DNA of 64,000 bases. It comes from a virus. Positions within the stretch are counted from its first letter, which is position 1; each line of letters starts with the position of its first letter. The translations under genes were made by a program, and so were the position numbers. Below the pieces are notes generated by a model, which worked only from the letters and a program-made list of their open reading frames with translations, had not been told where the DNA came from and did no database searches. Where the stretch lies: positions 186,001-250,000 of IMG/VR virus record IMGVR_UViG_3300045971_000577; one strand, given 5' to 3'. Positions 50,657 through 58,129 of this stretch are shown here, one piece after another.

Positions 50657-50794
50657 ATTAGAATGAAATCAAGATTATTGTTTTACGTTGACCTGTGTGC
50701 TGCCGTTACACTAAGCTACTCCGGAGTCGAACCGGTCCCCTGGTTTGGATTGTAAGTTTTTGGTTGCTGTAATAATCTTTTAGAAATAAATCAG
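50650..50794 (-). ncRNA. Candidate Y RNA, module 1 (tRNA-like, permuted)
   Basis: Outer helix CTGATT/AATCAG (50789-50794 with 50650-50655) and a 9-bp perfect helix AAGATTATT/AATAATCTT (50771-50779 with 50671-50679) with an internal loop between. They enclose a T-arm CCGG-TTCGACT-CCGG (50721-50735), immediately followed by AGTA and a D-arm GCT-TAGTGTAACGGC-AGC. The acceptor-like stem is missing or very short. The outer helix shares bases with module 2, so the two are either alternative folds or processed separately. Confidence 0.55.
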
Positions 50795-50928
50795 ATTCGG
50801 CGTGGCGAGTTTTTGCTTTCCCCTCCAGAAAGGTTCTTAGTTAATACCCTTTCGGGTGGTTGCTAATATGCTATATTTTAGTTGTTGCTGAAACGAATCG
50901 TTAGTAATGTTGTTGCAAGTCTCGTAGT
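50795..50928. other. Leader upstream of the candidate Y RNAs
   Basis: No gene. Two small hairpins are visible on the minus strand, ACCC-GAAA-GGGT near 50850 and CTTTC-TGGAGGG-GAAAG near 50825. They may be part of the same non-coding transcript. Confidence 0.4.
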
Positions 50929-51312
50929 TTACAAGTTCTTTAGCGACATGTCAATGACTTCGGTTGTAAAGTGCGAAGTAGGACTACCTACACCCGGATC
51001 AACTAAAATATCGACACCGATCATAATATTTTTACTGTCTTCGTCCGATTGGAGATCAAACATTAGATAATATCCACCCGTGCCAGTAAATGAAAGCCAT
51101 GCATCTGGCATTCTGACTTTTGTATTACGTTCCTTAATGATGGTGTTTGCATTTGCACATGCATATCGTACCATATCGGTATGAATCAAATACAATACAT
51201 CATGCACCGATATCGGTGCAGACGGCCATTTCCTGACTGCCGGGTTATTATCCCAAATATAGGAGGCTGCTGCATGAAGTGATACAAGATTGTAGCAGAG
51301 TTCAATTTTCAT
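50929..51312 (-). CDS. Hypothetical protein upstream of the Y RNA region
   Basis: 127 aa from the ATG at 51310-51312. Helical first half (YNLVSLHAAASYIWDN, ISVHDVLYLIHTDMVRYACA), beta second half (WLSFTGTGGYYLMFDLQSDE). No family is recognised. By position it is co-transcribed with the Y RNA and Ro60-like gene. Confidence 0.6.
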   Translation of the reverse strand: MKIELCYNLVSLHAAASYIWDNNPAVRKWPSAPISVHDVLYLIHTDMVRYACANANTIIKERNTKVRMPDAWLSFTGTGGYYLMFDLQSDEDSKNIMIGVDILVDPGVGSPTSHFTTEVIDMSLKNL

Positions 51313-51363
51313 TATGATGTGGTTTAGATAAGACAGCGTGGTGTAAGGGACCTGTAGAGTCAA

Positions 51364-51624
51364 TATCTTACCGTAGCTCGATATGTTATATACATGCTAT
51401 CGGGCCTTACCCCGAGATCGAACCTTTTACATCGTCCGAGGATGTTTGTTAGTTCTTATACAGGGTTCATTGCCTAATCATACAAAAAGGCTCCGCCTGT
51501 GTCGAGTGCTAACTACAATACCGCCTTGCAGCGATGATTATTTGCTGTATCCACGCCTTAAAATATACTACAAGCTGTATTATGCAGTAGTTCTATTTAC
51601 CTGTCAACCTGCGGCTTGCCGGTT
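51364..51624. other. 261-bp intergenic stretch with a decayed tRNA-like trace
   Basis: No convincing frame. On the minus strand 51429-51445 forms ACATC-CTCGGAC-GATGT, an anticodon arm reading CGG (Pro). The adjacent GGTTCGATC has no pairing T-stem and no acceptor is found, so it is at best a tRNA remnant. Confidence 0.35.
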
Positions 51625-52416
51625 TTATAGGTCAGAATTAGTAGATTTTTGGTAGGCAAGCTCTTTATTGATAAAATCAACTGCTCTTTTCATCAATCGC
51701 TTATAATCTCGTGAACGTTCTTTTTCCGGAAAGAGGTCAGATATCTTATGAAGAGCCAGTGCTCTCCTCAATGTAGTCATTGCATGTGTTTGCATCGAAT
51801 CAGCAGGCATATCTTTCATCGCAGCCCTCTCAATTGCAAGTGTAACCGAATGAAGGACTTGGGCGAACCGTGCGTTGATTTCTGCAGGTTCGGCACGATA
51901 CGCTAAATTACCCATATACGGATCATCTATGCGGTGTTGTTTCTTTCTCGGAGTTCTGTATGTGTCCGAACTACTTGCCTTTCCACTGGATTTCAAATCA
52001 TCCAGTGCGTGCCTAAGCTCGTGTACGATGGTCGATTTGATTGTGTTCGATGTTATAAAATCTGCATTTAGATAAATTGCCGGAACAGTATTATCCCATA
52101 ATCCGAGTGTATGTCTAATATTCTCTGGATCATCGTCGACATAGTTCTTTCCTGCCTGTTCGGCTGCTGCCTTTCTCGACGCCTTGATTTTTGCACGCAA
52201 GGCATCGCCCTGCAGCAGGACTATGGAAATATCTTCTATTCCCTCAAGCGGCGTGGTGCAGAAGTCGTCTATCTTACCCACGTCTAATGGTTCGGCGTTA
52301 TCTGGATCGATATAATCAGCATACTTCTGTATGTGCTTATAAACGGCGGAAGACAGGGAAATAATCGCCCTGTCTTCTTCTGTAGTTTCGATAATGAATA
52401 GTTCTAGTAGCTTCAT
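51625..52416 (-). CDS. Zinc metallopeptidase with capsid-targeting-like N-terminus
   Basis: 263 aa. N-terminus MKLLELFIIETTEED (L-x-E-type cleavage site possible). The HExxH zinc motif is in IKSTIVHELRHALDDL near 135 and a downstream YRAEPAEINARF supplies a candidate third ligand. The C-terminus is helical and basic. No signal peptide. If the N-terminus targets it to the prohead, the enzyme would be injected with the DNA. The ribosome-binding site sits in a 9-bp hairpin next to the ATG. Confidence 0.7.
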   Translation of the reverse strand: MKLLELFIIETTEEDRAIISLSSAVYKHIQKYADYIDPDNAEPLDVGKIDDFCTTPLEGIEDISIVLLQGDALRAKIKASRKAAAEQAGKNYVDDDPENIRHTLGLWDNTVPAIYLNADFITSNTIKSTIVHELRHALDDLKSSGKASSSDTYRTPRKKQHRIDDPYMGNLAYRAEPAEINARFAQVLHSVTLAIERAAMKDMPADSMQTHAMTTLRRALALHKISDLFPEKERSRDYKRLMKRAVDFINKELAYQKSTNSDL

Positions 52417-52442
52417 AGCGTATCCTGGATACGCTATTTATC
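52417..52442 (-). promoter_or_regulatory. Late box and ribosome-binding-site hairpin
   Basis: GATAAATA (52435-52442) and AGCGTATCC-A-GGATACGCT, a 9-bp hairpin adjacent to the ATG that contains the AGGA ribosome-binding site. Confidence 0.6.
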
Positions 52443-52447
52443 TTATT

Positions 52448-52810
52448 TCACGGTACCGCATGACCTCTCAAGATATCGAACTCAGACGGTCTGAGACCAG
52501 CCGCGATCATAATGTCCATACGCTCTTGGTCGGTTTTGGTTTTCCATTCCATAATGTTGTCAATGCCACCATATGCTTTACGTGGTACGTGATGCATAAA
52601 CCATTTTGATATATCACGGAAAGATGCAACAGTCAACGCCGGATGGGCGCGGCAGGATGCATTCATGAAGTTGTTGCACAACACCGCCATTCCGAAACTA
52701 CCGGGATCAATGCCATAGGCAAGGTAATTCCAGAATGATTCTTTCATTTCTTCGGGCACATTTGGAAAATGCTCAAATGTGGCGTCGAACTGTGGGTGCA
52801 TTGTTCTCAT
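52448..52810 (-). CDS. Hypothetical protein
   Basis: 120 aa, helical (EEMKESFWNYLAYGIDPGSF, MAVLCNNFMNASCRAH, RMDIMIAAGLRPSEFDIL). No family is recognised. It is the gene before the metallopeptidase. Confidence 0.6.
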   Translation of the reverse strand: MRTMHPQFDATFEHFPNVPEEMKESFWNYLAYGIDPGSFGMAVLCNNFMNASCRAHPALTVASFRDISKWFMHHVPRKAYGGIDNIMEWKTKTDQERMDIMIAAGLRPSEFDILRGHAVP

Positions 52811-52846
52811 ATTATTCCTGTATAAACTGGCCTATAAGCTATTATA

Positions 52847-53680
52847 ATGATAAATAAAATTATGTCAATACCCTACACATATCTAATCGGCTGGTCAGAC
52901 CATAATCTATGGTACTATGGAGTACGATATGCAAAGACATGCAATCCAAATGATTTATGGGTAACATATTTTACCAGTTCTAAGAAAGTAAGAGAATATA
53001 GAGAACAGTTCGGAGAACCAAATATAAGGCAAATAAGAAAAGTATTTTCAACTACAAAATCTGCCAAAGTGTGGGAAGATAAGGTATTAGCAAGATTGAA
53101 AGTTTGTAATAATCCAAAATGGATAAACCAATCAAATAACTACTCATTTGCATCAGTCGATAAATCGTGGAACGATGGATTAACAAAAAACACCGATAAC
53201 AGATTACAGAATATATCAAATAAAATTTCTGCTAAACGAAAAGAAAAATACTGGAAATCCGGTGATTACATTCGATCAACCGATCAAGTCATTAAAAATC
53301 GTATGTTTCAAATAACAAGAAATAATCCAAATTTTATATTTGAAACATACGATCTATTTGCCGAATATTGTAATAAAGAATATGTGTCAGGTAAGTCTAT
53401 AACAGATATATCAAAATCGGTAAATGTCGGTATGGTTACAGTAAAACTTGCCATTGAACATCAGACCGGTGATATGCCGATAATCGATCAATCATGGTCA
53501 AAACTTAAGAAGAACAACCCGGAATTACCATTCGACGATTATAAAGATTTATGCGACTATCTATACTCGGAAATATTAATAAAAGGTCGAAAAAGATTTC
53601 ATCTTCGGAAAGAACTTAATATTTCCGAAGATGCTATAAGAAGAGCTATTCGTGTCTCAGAAGCCACTCGTTGTTTATGA
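52847..53680 (+). CDS. GIY-YIG-like homing endonuclease
   Basis: 277 aa; ATG at 52847 (or 52862, MSIPYTYLIGW). The N-terminal nuclease part PYTYLIGWSDHNLWYYGVRY, DLWVTYFTSSKKVREYREQF and AKVWEDKVLARLKV is the diverged GIY-YIG form common in large phages. Two C-terminal helix-turn-helix-like segments follow (ITDISKSVNVGMVTVKLAIE, ELNISEDAIRRAIRV). AT-rich, on the opposite strand to its neighbours, and overlapping the 3' end of the RNA ligase gene by 35 bp. Confidence 0.78.
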   Translation: MINKIMSIPYTYLIGWSDHNLWYYGVRYAKTCNPNDLWVTYFTSSKKVREYREQFGEPNIRQIRKVFSTTKSAKVWEDKVLARLKVCNNPKWINQSNNYSFASVDKSWNDGLTKNTDNRLQNISNKISAKRKEKYWKSGDYIRSTDQVIKNRMFQITRNNPNFIFETYDLFAEYCNKEYVSGKSITDISKSVNVGMVTVKLAIEHQTGDMPIIDQSWSKLKKNNPELPFDDYKDLCDYLYSEILIKGRKRFHLRKELNISEDAIRRAIRVSEATRCL

Positions 53681-54734
53681 CCTTAAATGAAAATTTACCG
53701 TCTATTCTCTTAAAGACCAATCCTTCTCTAATCAGCGAGTTGATAGATGGTCCTTTAGCATAGTTCAATAATCCATCGACACCGTAAATTCTTAAATCTT
53801 CTAAAGATTCAGACATAGCAATAACCGGTACATGTTCGACCATATTTTTATCGAGGCCTAATTCGTGTAATCTGTATACTACTTCATGCCGCTGATGCGG
53901 AGCAAGATAACATGCATTATCAATATCATAAATGTCAAATATGTGCAATTTATGCGATGTAAAGCCCTCTTTGTTACCCTGTATACCGGGCCCTTGCAAC
54001 TCGCCCTGTACAGCGAAATTTTCGCCTAATTCCCGCAAAGCGTCACGCAAGCCTGAGTCAATAAACATGAGCACAAGGCTATTAAACGCATTGCTGTCAT
54101 CAGTTTTCAGTTCCCAGTTTCTGCCGCACACGCCTTCAAAGCCGCTACGGAAGAAACCAGTAAACGAAGTACCATCCACTTTCATGGTAATCTCGTAACG
54201 AGAATCTTCATTCTCGACGAAAATATCATGCACAATGTTTTGGCAACGTTCCTGATCTGTCCTCTGAATGAAGCTAGGGAAGTTTCCACGAATCTGCCCA
54301 GCAAGTTCTGTAGGAACAGGAGGTTCGTATTTCTGCACACCAAGCAGGTCAGTTACATCATCACCCTCGTGAAGAGGACAAGCATGTTCGGCATTGAAGA
54401 ATGTATAGGACCATTCTGTTGCAAGTGTGTCCGAAATAGGAATCAGCAAGCCCTGCGAAACTTGGCCACGCAGTTTTACTGTTTTCAGTCTGAAACCTTC
54501 TTGCTCACCCATTCTCTTGAATGAGCTTTTACGCAGGAATTCAAACTCTTCACGGATAGGCAAGAAACTGTCAATTTCAAAGTAGACGCAAAGATCGCCT
54601 ACAGCGAATTCACCTTTCTTGACAACAACTTTCCAGCCGTCAACAGTTGCTACCTCGATAGCGTCTGCTTCAGGAATAGGGTTCAGTTCTAGAATTTTTC
54701 TGATTGTTGCTAGGTGTCTCATTACGTGACTCAT
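53646..54734 (-). CDS. RNA ligase of the DRB0094 (Rnl5) type
   Basis: 362 aa. N-terminal OB-fold-like domain (ADAIEVATVDGWKVVVKKGE, GDLCVYFEIDSFLP). The ligase core has motif I MKVDGTSFTGFF near 185 (nucleotidyl lysine in KVDG), motif III-like VCGRNWEL, IV FAVQGELQGPGIQG, and the IVa/V pair EGLVFKRI and KFSFKVINNEWLL. The Deinococcus enzyme seals 3'-OH/5'-phosphate breaks, mostly in RNA. With a Ro60-like protein nearby, this points to RNA repair. Confidence 0.88.
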   Translation of the reverse strand: MSHVMRHLATIRKILELNPIPEADAIEVATVDGWKVVVKKGEFAVGDLCVYFEIDSFLPIREEFEFLRKSSFKRMGEQEGFRLKTVKLRGQVSQGLLIPISDTLATEWSYTFFNAEHACPLHEGDDVTDLLGVQKYEPPVPTELAGQIRGNFPSFIQRTDQERCQNIVHDIFVENEDSRYEITMKVDGTSFTGFFRSGFEGVCGRNWELKTDDSNAFNSLVLMFIDSGLRDALRELGENFAVQGELQGPGIQGNKEGFTSHKLHIFDIYDIDNACYLAPHQRHEVVYRLHELGLDKNMVEHVPVIAMSESLEDLRIYGVDGLLNYAKGPSINSLIREGLVFKRIDGKFSFKVINNEWLLRHE

Positions 54735-54735
54735 T

Positions 54736-55188
54736 TTAGTATCCTCTCTCTGCTCGTTGTCCCGGTGTCATATTACACCACTCTTCGTGTTCTGGATTTT
54801 TCGGATGATGTTTAGTAGGTGTCTTTACAATTTCAGAAAACGCCAATCTAAACATCATCGCACTCTGTTCATTTTCAAAGTGAAATCTTAACCAGCTATT
54901 GCCTACTTCGTAGCTGTGATCCCAATCTTTGATTGTTTTGTGCCAATACCATCTATAATCATTCTTCAGTATATCAAATATCACAGTTTCCTGAAGATTG
55001 AGTTCAATCCATTTACGGACTCGAATTCTTATTTTATTATTAATATTGTCGCTGTGTATCGCCACACAATAAGGAAAATTCGAACTAGGCCATTCGTACA
55101 TATATCGACGACCTTCGTGGGAATAATATGCATCCTCGAAAAACCAAGGTGCATCATCGATGTCGTTTTTATAAAGTAGTCGGCCCAT
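54736..55188 (-). CDS. Paralogous-family protein
   Basis: 150 aa. The segment WLRFHFENEQSAMMFRLAFS is the shared motif of the small family at 2.0-2.7 kb and 58.5 kb. Aromatic-rich N-terminal part (WFFEDAYYSHEGRRYMYEWP). The stop abuts the RNA ligase start. The function is unknown. Confidence 0.65.
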   Translation of the reverse strand: MGRLLYKNDIDDAPWFFEDAYYSHEGRRYMYEWPSSNFPYCVAIHSDNINNKIRIRVRKWIELNLQETVIFDILKNDYRWYWHKTIKDWDHSYEVGNSWLRFHFENEQSAMMFRLAFSEIVKTPTKHHPKNPEHEEWCNMTPGQRAERGY

Positions 55189-55205
55189 AGCGTAGTATAA
55201 AAGAC

Positions 55206-55232
55206 GACACCGCCCTGTGTCAAGGCGGTGTC
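55206..55232 (-). terminator. Terminator after the structured RNA
   Basis: GACACCGCC-TTGACACAG-GGCGGTGTC (9-bp stem) followed by GTCTTTTATA, ten bases past the 3' end of the 224-nt structured RNA. Confidence 0.8.
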
Positions 55233-55241
55233 GGTTTAAGC

Positions 55242-55465
55242 AGGATGATCGTAAATGGTTATTTTATTGTCTGGTCGATATACTGAATTTACCCCGACCA
55301 TATCACTAATCGCTAGTGCTCGATTCTACTCTTGTGTCTGCTGTAGACCGCGTATCGGCTTCTGCCGTATATCTATTCCGTCGGTGTGCGATATTTCTAC
55401 CGCATGTGCCTTACGAGCCACCTTCTATAGCTTTGAGCGTATTATTGGATTGCTGTAATCATCCT
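55242..55465 (-). ncRNA. Candidate structured non-coding RNA (224 nt)
   Basis: The ends pair perfectly over 8 bp (AGGATGAT with ATCATCCT). Inside are at least five local hairpins: TGCG/CGCA, GGC-AGAA-GCC, GTCT-ACAGC-AGAC, CACTA-GCGAT-TAGTG and TGGTCG/CGACCA. No frame codes. It lies between the TAXI protein gene and a terminator, so it may be a processed 3' RNA. It fits no RNA family I know. Confidence 0.55.
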
Positions 55466-55475
55466 AAAAATGTAT

Positions 55476-56408
55476 TTACTTCTTCTTAGCAGGTGCAGGT
55501 GCAGCAACCTGCATGGTCGGCAGTTCGTACCACGGCAACACACCGCGATCCGATTCCTCAACCGATTGCCAGTTCGGAGAACCTTCGTCCTTCAGTTGCG
55601 GCAGAGCCTTGTAGAAGCATGCGCGAAGGTGAGCTTGTGCCTTTACCTTGGCTTCAGTGCTGTACTTGCGTGTCATCAGCGTGGCCAGAGGAGCCAGTGT
55701 CTTCACCGGACCAGAAGTCATGCCCTTGTAGCTGATGTTGGCCGGGCGATAGACCGTCGAAACACGGGCAGCGATCGCATCGCCGATCGGCACAATCTTG
55801 TACTGTGCAGGATTCAGTTTCTCGATGTTGGGCAGTGGTGCTGCGCCGACGAAAACTGCGGCAGCAATCTCACCACTGTTCAACGCAGCGATAACCTGGT
55901 CACCCTTGTCGAACGGAATAACCTCGAATCCACCCTGGCCCTGGCCTTGTAGGATTCGAGCAGTGAACACGCCCCCGCCGGCAGCACCAACCTTGTAGCC
56001 GGCCGTATCCTGCAAACTATTGAAGTTCACAGTCATGACATAGTTCTTCTTGGTTTTGGATTCACGCAGCATCAGCACGTGGATCGGTTCTGGATAAAGC
56101 GCAACCAGCGTCTGGAAACGTGCATAGCTGGGATCGGCCATCGAGTTCGCAAGGAACACGTCGGAGTGCATGAATGCAGCCTGAGCCTTGTTATTCACAA
56201 GTGAATCCAAGTTACCGGGGGCGCCACCAGTCACACCGTGTGCAGGCTGGACGGTGAAGTTGTCATCCGAACAGGCGCCGATGATTTCACCGAGCATCTT
56301 GGCATAGGTTCCACTGGAACTATCTGCGGCAACAACAATCTTGCTATCTTGTGCCATGCTAACCGCGGAAATCGCAGCCAGGGCAATGGCAGTAAGGAAT
56401 TTCTTCAT
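55476..56408 (-). CDS. TAXI-family TRAP solute-binding protein
   Basis: 310 aa. Sec signal peptide MKKFLTAIALAAISAVSMAQ. Mature part IVVAADSSSGTYAKMLGEI, AHGVTGGAPGNLDSLVNNKA, AAFMHSDVFLANS, YKVGAAGGGVFTARIL and FDKGDQVIAALNSGEIAAAV follow the TAXI receptor layout. These periplasmic proteins hand organic acids or amino acids to a TRAP permease; no permease is present here, so it would have to work with a host permease or scavenge alone. High GC for this phage, suggesting host origin. Confidence 0.88.
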   Translation of the reverse strand: MKKFLTAIALAAISAVSMAQDSKIVVAADSSSGTYAKMLGEIIGACSDDNFTVQPAHGVTGGAPGNLDSLVNNKAQAAFMHSDVFLANSMADPSYARFQTLVALYPEPIHVLMLRESKTKKNYVMTVNFNSLQDTAGYKVGAAGGGVFTARILQGQGQGGFEVIPFDKGDQVIAALNSGEIAAAVFVGAAPLPNIEKLNPAQYKIVPIGDAIAARVSTVYRPANISYKGMTSGPVKTLAPLATLMTRKYSTEAKVKAQAHLRACFYKALPQLKDEGSPNWQSVEESDRGVLPWYELPTMQVAAPAPAKKK

Positions 56409-56434
56409 ATGTTTCTTTCTATGTGTAAAGTTGA

Positions 56435-56563
56435 TTAGGGAATCGAAAGACCGGATGAACTATTTGAACTCGGAGCAGAATGCGGATGTTCGTCGCCGAA
56501 CAACACAAACAATGCCCCCAAGACCACGGCAAGTAAAAGCATCCCGATGATGCGTGATTTCAT
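56435..56563 (-). CDS. 42-aa single-pass membrane protein
   Basis: ATG at 56561-56563 directly after the stop of the next upstream gene. MKSRIIGMLLLAVVLGALFV is one membrane helix; the tail is polar and Ser-rich (HSAPSSNSSSGLS). Confidence 0.6.
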   Translation of the reverse strand: MKSRIIGMLLLAVVLGALFVLFGDEHPHSAPSSNSSSGLSIP

Positions 56564-57379
56564 TTAGCGACTCACTTTCTGTGTTTGGCGAACTTGTGCC
56601 ATGTCAATGACAACAGGTTCGCTGTGACCTAATTGTGCAACAGACGTGGTCGGCTTGTCAGCCTCATCCACGTCGAGTGCGGCAGCAACTTCAAGTTGAG
56701 CGAACGCCATATTCATGGATTCGAATACTGCGTCACACGCGGTGTCAGCCTTCAGCTTCTCGAATGCATCACCAGTATCCATGCCAGCAGCACGATTTGC
56801 TTCGATTGCGTCCTTGGACATTTCGTAGTACGCCTTCATTTCTTCAAGCTTGTTGTCGCCATCTTCGAGCGATTGCTGTGCTTCGGCCAAAGCCTTCTTC
56901 TTGCGTTCGACCAAATCAGTCATGCGTGCAAGTTGGGCCTCGAATTCAGGAGCGCGGGCCGGATACTTCTTCTTGAAGTTATCGACCTTTGTAGAAAAAT
57001 TCGATCGAGCAGTGATTGCCTGCGTCACAGATGCCTTGAATTCTTGGAATGCGCCCTTCTTTGCAATCAGCAACGCTGTGAGCGTTTCGATTGGATTTTC
57101 TGCGGCGGCGCCCGTGACTGCCTTGATGTGTGCAACCTTCTCTGCATCGATAAGACGATACTTCCAGTTTGCAATCTTCAGGGAGAATACAGGTGCAAGA
57201 GCTACGATCGTAGCACCCACAGCGGCTGCCACTGCCAATCCTACCACGCCACCGATTGCAATGAATACGAACGGTGCTGCCACAAGGCCTGCAACGCCCA
57301 TACTCACAGCAGTGAGTGCAGTCTTCATCTTGTCGCGTTTGGCGACTACCTCTGCTTGATTTACCACTTGATTTTCCAC
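56564..57379 (-). CDS. Membrane-anchored coiled-coil protein
   Basis: 271 aa from a GTG at 57377-57379, chosen because AAAGGACA stands six bases upstream. Two membrane segments near 25-75 (VAGLVAAPFVFIAIGGVVGL, AAAVGATIVALAPVF), then a long coiled coil (LVERKKKALAEAQQSLEDGD, NKLEEMKAYYEMSKDAIEAN) as in PspA-like membrane proteins. It may protect or remodel the host inner membrane; this is inferred from shape only. Its own promoter precedes it. Confidence 0.65.
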   Translation of the reverse strand: MENQVVNQAEVVAKRDKMKTALTAVSMGVAGLVAAPFVFIAIGGVVGLAVAAAVGATIVALAPVFSLKIANWKYRLIDAEKVAHIKAVTGAAAENPIETLTALLIAKKGAFQEFKASVTQAITARSNFSTKVDNFKKKYPARAPEFEAQLARMTDLVERKKKALAEAQQSLEDGDNKLEEMKAYYEMSKDAIEANRAAGMDTGDAFEKLKADTACDAVFESMNMAFAQLEVAAALDVDEADKPTTSVAQLGHSEPVVIDMAQVRQTQKVSR

Positions 57380-57409
57380 GTTGTGTCCTTTCTGTGTAAA
57401 CACGTATGC

Positions 57410-57438
57410 ACTATATATTAGCTTGCGTGCATGTGCAA
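57410..57438 (-). promoter_or_regulatory. Sigma70-type promoter
   Basis: TTGCAC (57433-57438), 17-bp spacer, TATAGT (57410-57415), 31 bp before the GTG start. Confidence 0.7.
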
Positions 57439-57445
57439 GCGATTT

Positions 57446-57530
57446 TGGTACCCCAACCCGGACTCGAACCGGGATGCTCTTCAGCGGGGGATTTTGAGTC
57501 CCCTGTGTCTACCTATTCCACCATCAGGGC
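57446..57530 (-). tRNA. tRNA-Leu (CAA)
   Basis: 85 nt. Acceptor GCCCTGA/TTGGGGT, D-arm with GGTAGAC, anticodon stem GGGGA/TCCCC with loop CTCAAAA, variable arm, TTCGAGT T-loop, encoded CCA. The upstream HNH frame runs 18 bases into it. Confidence 0.93.
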
Positions 57531-57881
57531 TTTCTTTGCGTTTTTATTACCAGCACGACCTTGCTTGGTTCGGGCAACTTCCTCACCGTACTTTTCTACG
57601 GACTTTTCCCAACAGGTTTTGAAATTTCCTGTTGCTTTCATGTCTTCGATATTTTCCTTCCGTGTACCCCAATACAAGTGTTGAGGATTTGAGCAACCAC
57701 CGTTGTGGCAGGCATGACACAAATCTACCATTCTATACGGAATATTCGTATCGAGATAATGTGCCAATAGACCTTTGAACATTGTACTATTACCACCACG
57801 TTCCATACACGGTGATTCTAAGTCAAGATGTTTCTGCCTCTCCTCTTTCGAGCGGGTAATATATTCTTCCATCAACACCAT
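57513..57881 (-). CDS. HNH endonuclease overlapping tRNA-Leu
   Basis: 122 aa from the ATG at 57879-57881 (alternative at 57872). HNH of the homing type: DLCHACHNGGCSNPQHLYWG and TRKENIEDM near 75-105. Its last six codons and stop lie within the 5' end of tRNA-Leu (CAA), so the gene is fitted to the tRNA. A basic C-terminal stretch follows (RTKQGRAGNKNAKKA). Confidence 0.82.
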   Translation of the reverse strand: MVLMEEYITRSKEERQKHLDLESPCMERGGNSTMFKGLLAHYLDTNIPYRMVDLCHACHNGGCSNPQHLYWGTRKENIEDMKATGNFKTCWEKSVEKYGEEVARTKQGRAGNKNAKKALMVE

Positions 57882-57882
57882 A

Positions 57883-58122
57883 TTATTTCTTTGGTTGTTT
57901 ATCCAACCAGAATTTGTACGTCTTTCTAATTTCCTTGTTTGCCACATAGATAAGCAACGCAAATGGTGGCGAACCTAGCACAACAAGAAACAACACACCG
58001 ATCATCCATGAGTTAAGGAATGCGACGACTGTGGCAAGTCCAAAAACTATGAGGTAGATTACCAATGCTAACGCATTTTCACCCTGACCTAACCACCACG
58101 AAACAAACTCAATAAACTTCAT
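57883..58122 (-). CDS. Two-pass membrane protein
   Basis: 79 aa from the ATG at 58120-58122. Two hydrophobic segments (ALALVIYLIVFGLATVVAFL and MIGVLFLVVLGSPPFALLIY) and a basic end (KEIRKTYKFWLDKQPKK). No family is recognised. Confidence 0.65.
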   Translation of the reverse strand: MKFIEFVSWWLGQGENALALVIYLIVFGLATVVAFLNSWMIGVLFLVVLGSPPFALLIYVANKEIRKTYKFWLDKQPKK

Positions 58123-58129
58123 GTTCTCT

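Noticed and set aside
50545-50794. tmRNA (one- or two-piece)
   Set aside because: The GGGGACCGGTTCGAC stretch recalls a tmRNA 5' end, but there is no tag frame ending in Ala-Ala, no G3-U70 pair and no matching acceptor; the Y RNA reading explains more.
51411-51480. tRNA-Pro (CGG)
   Set aside because: Only the anticodon arm pairs; T-stem, D-arm and acceptor fail.
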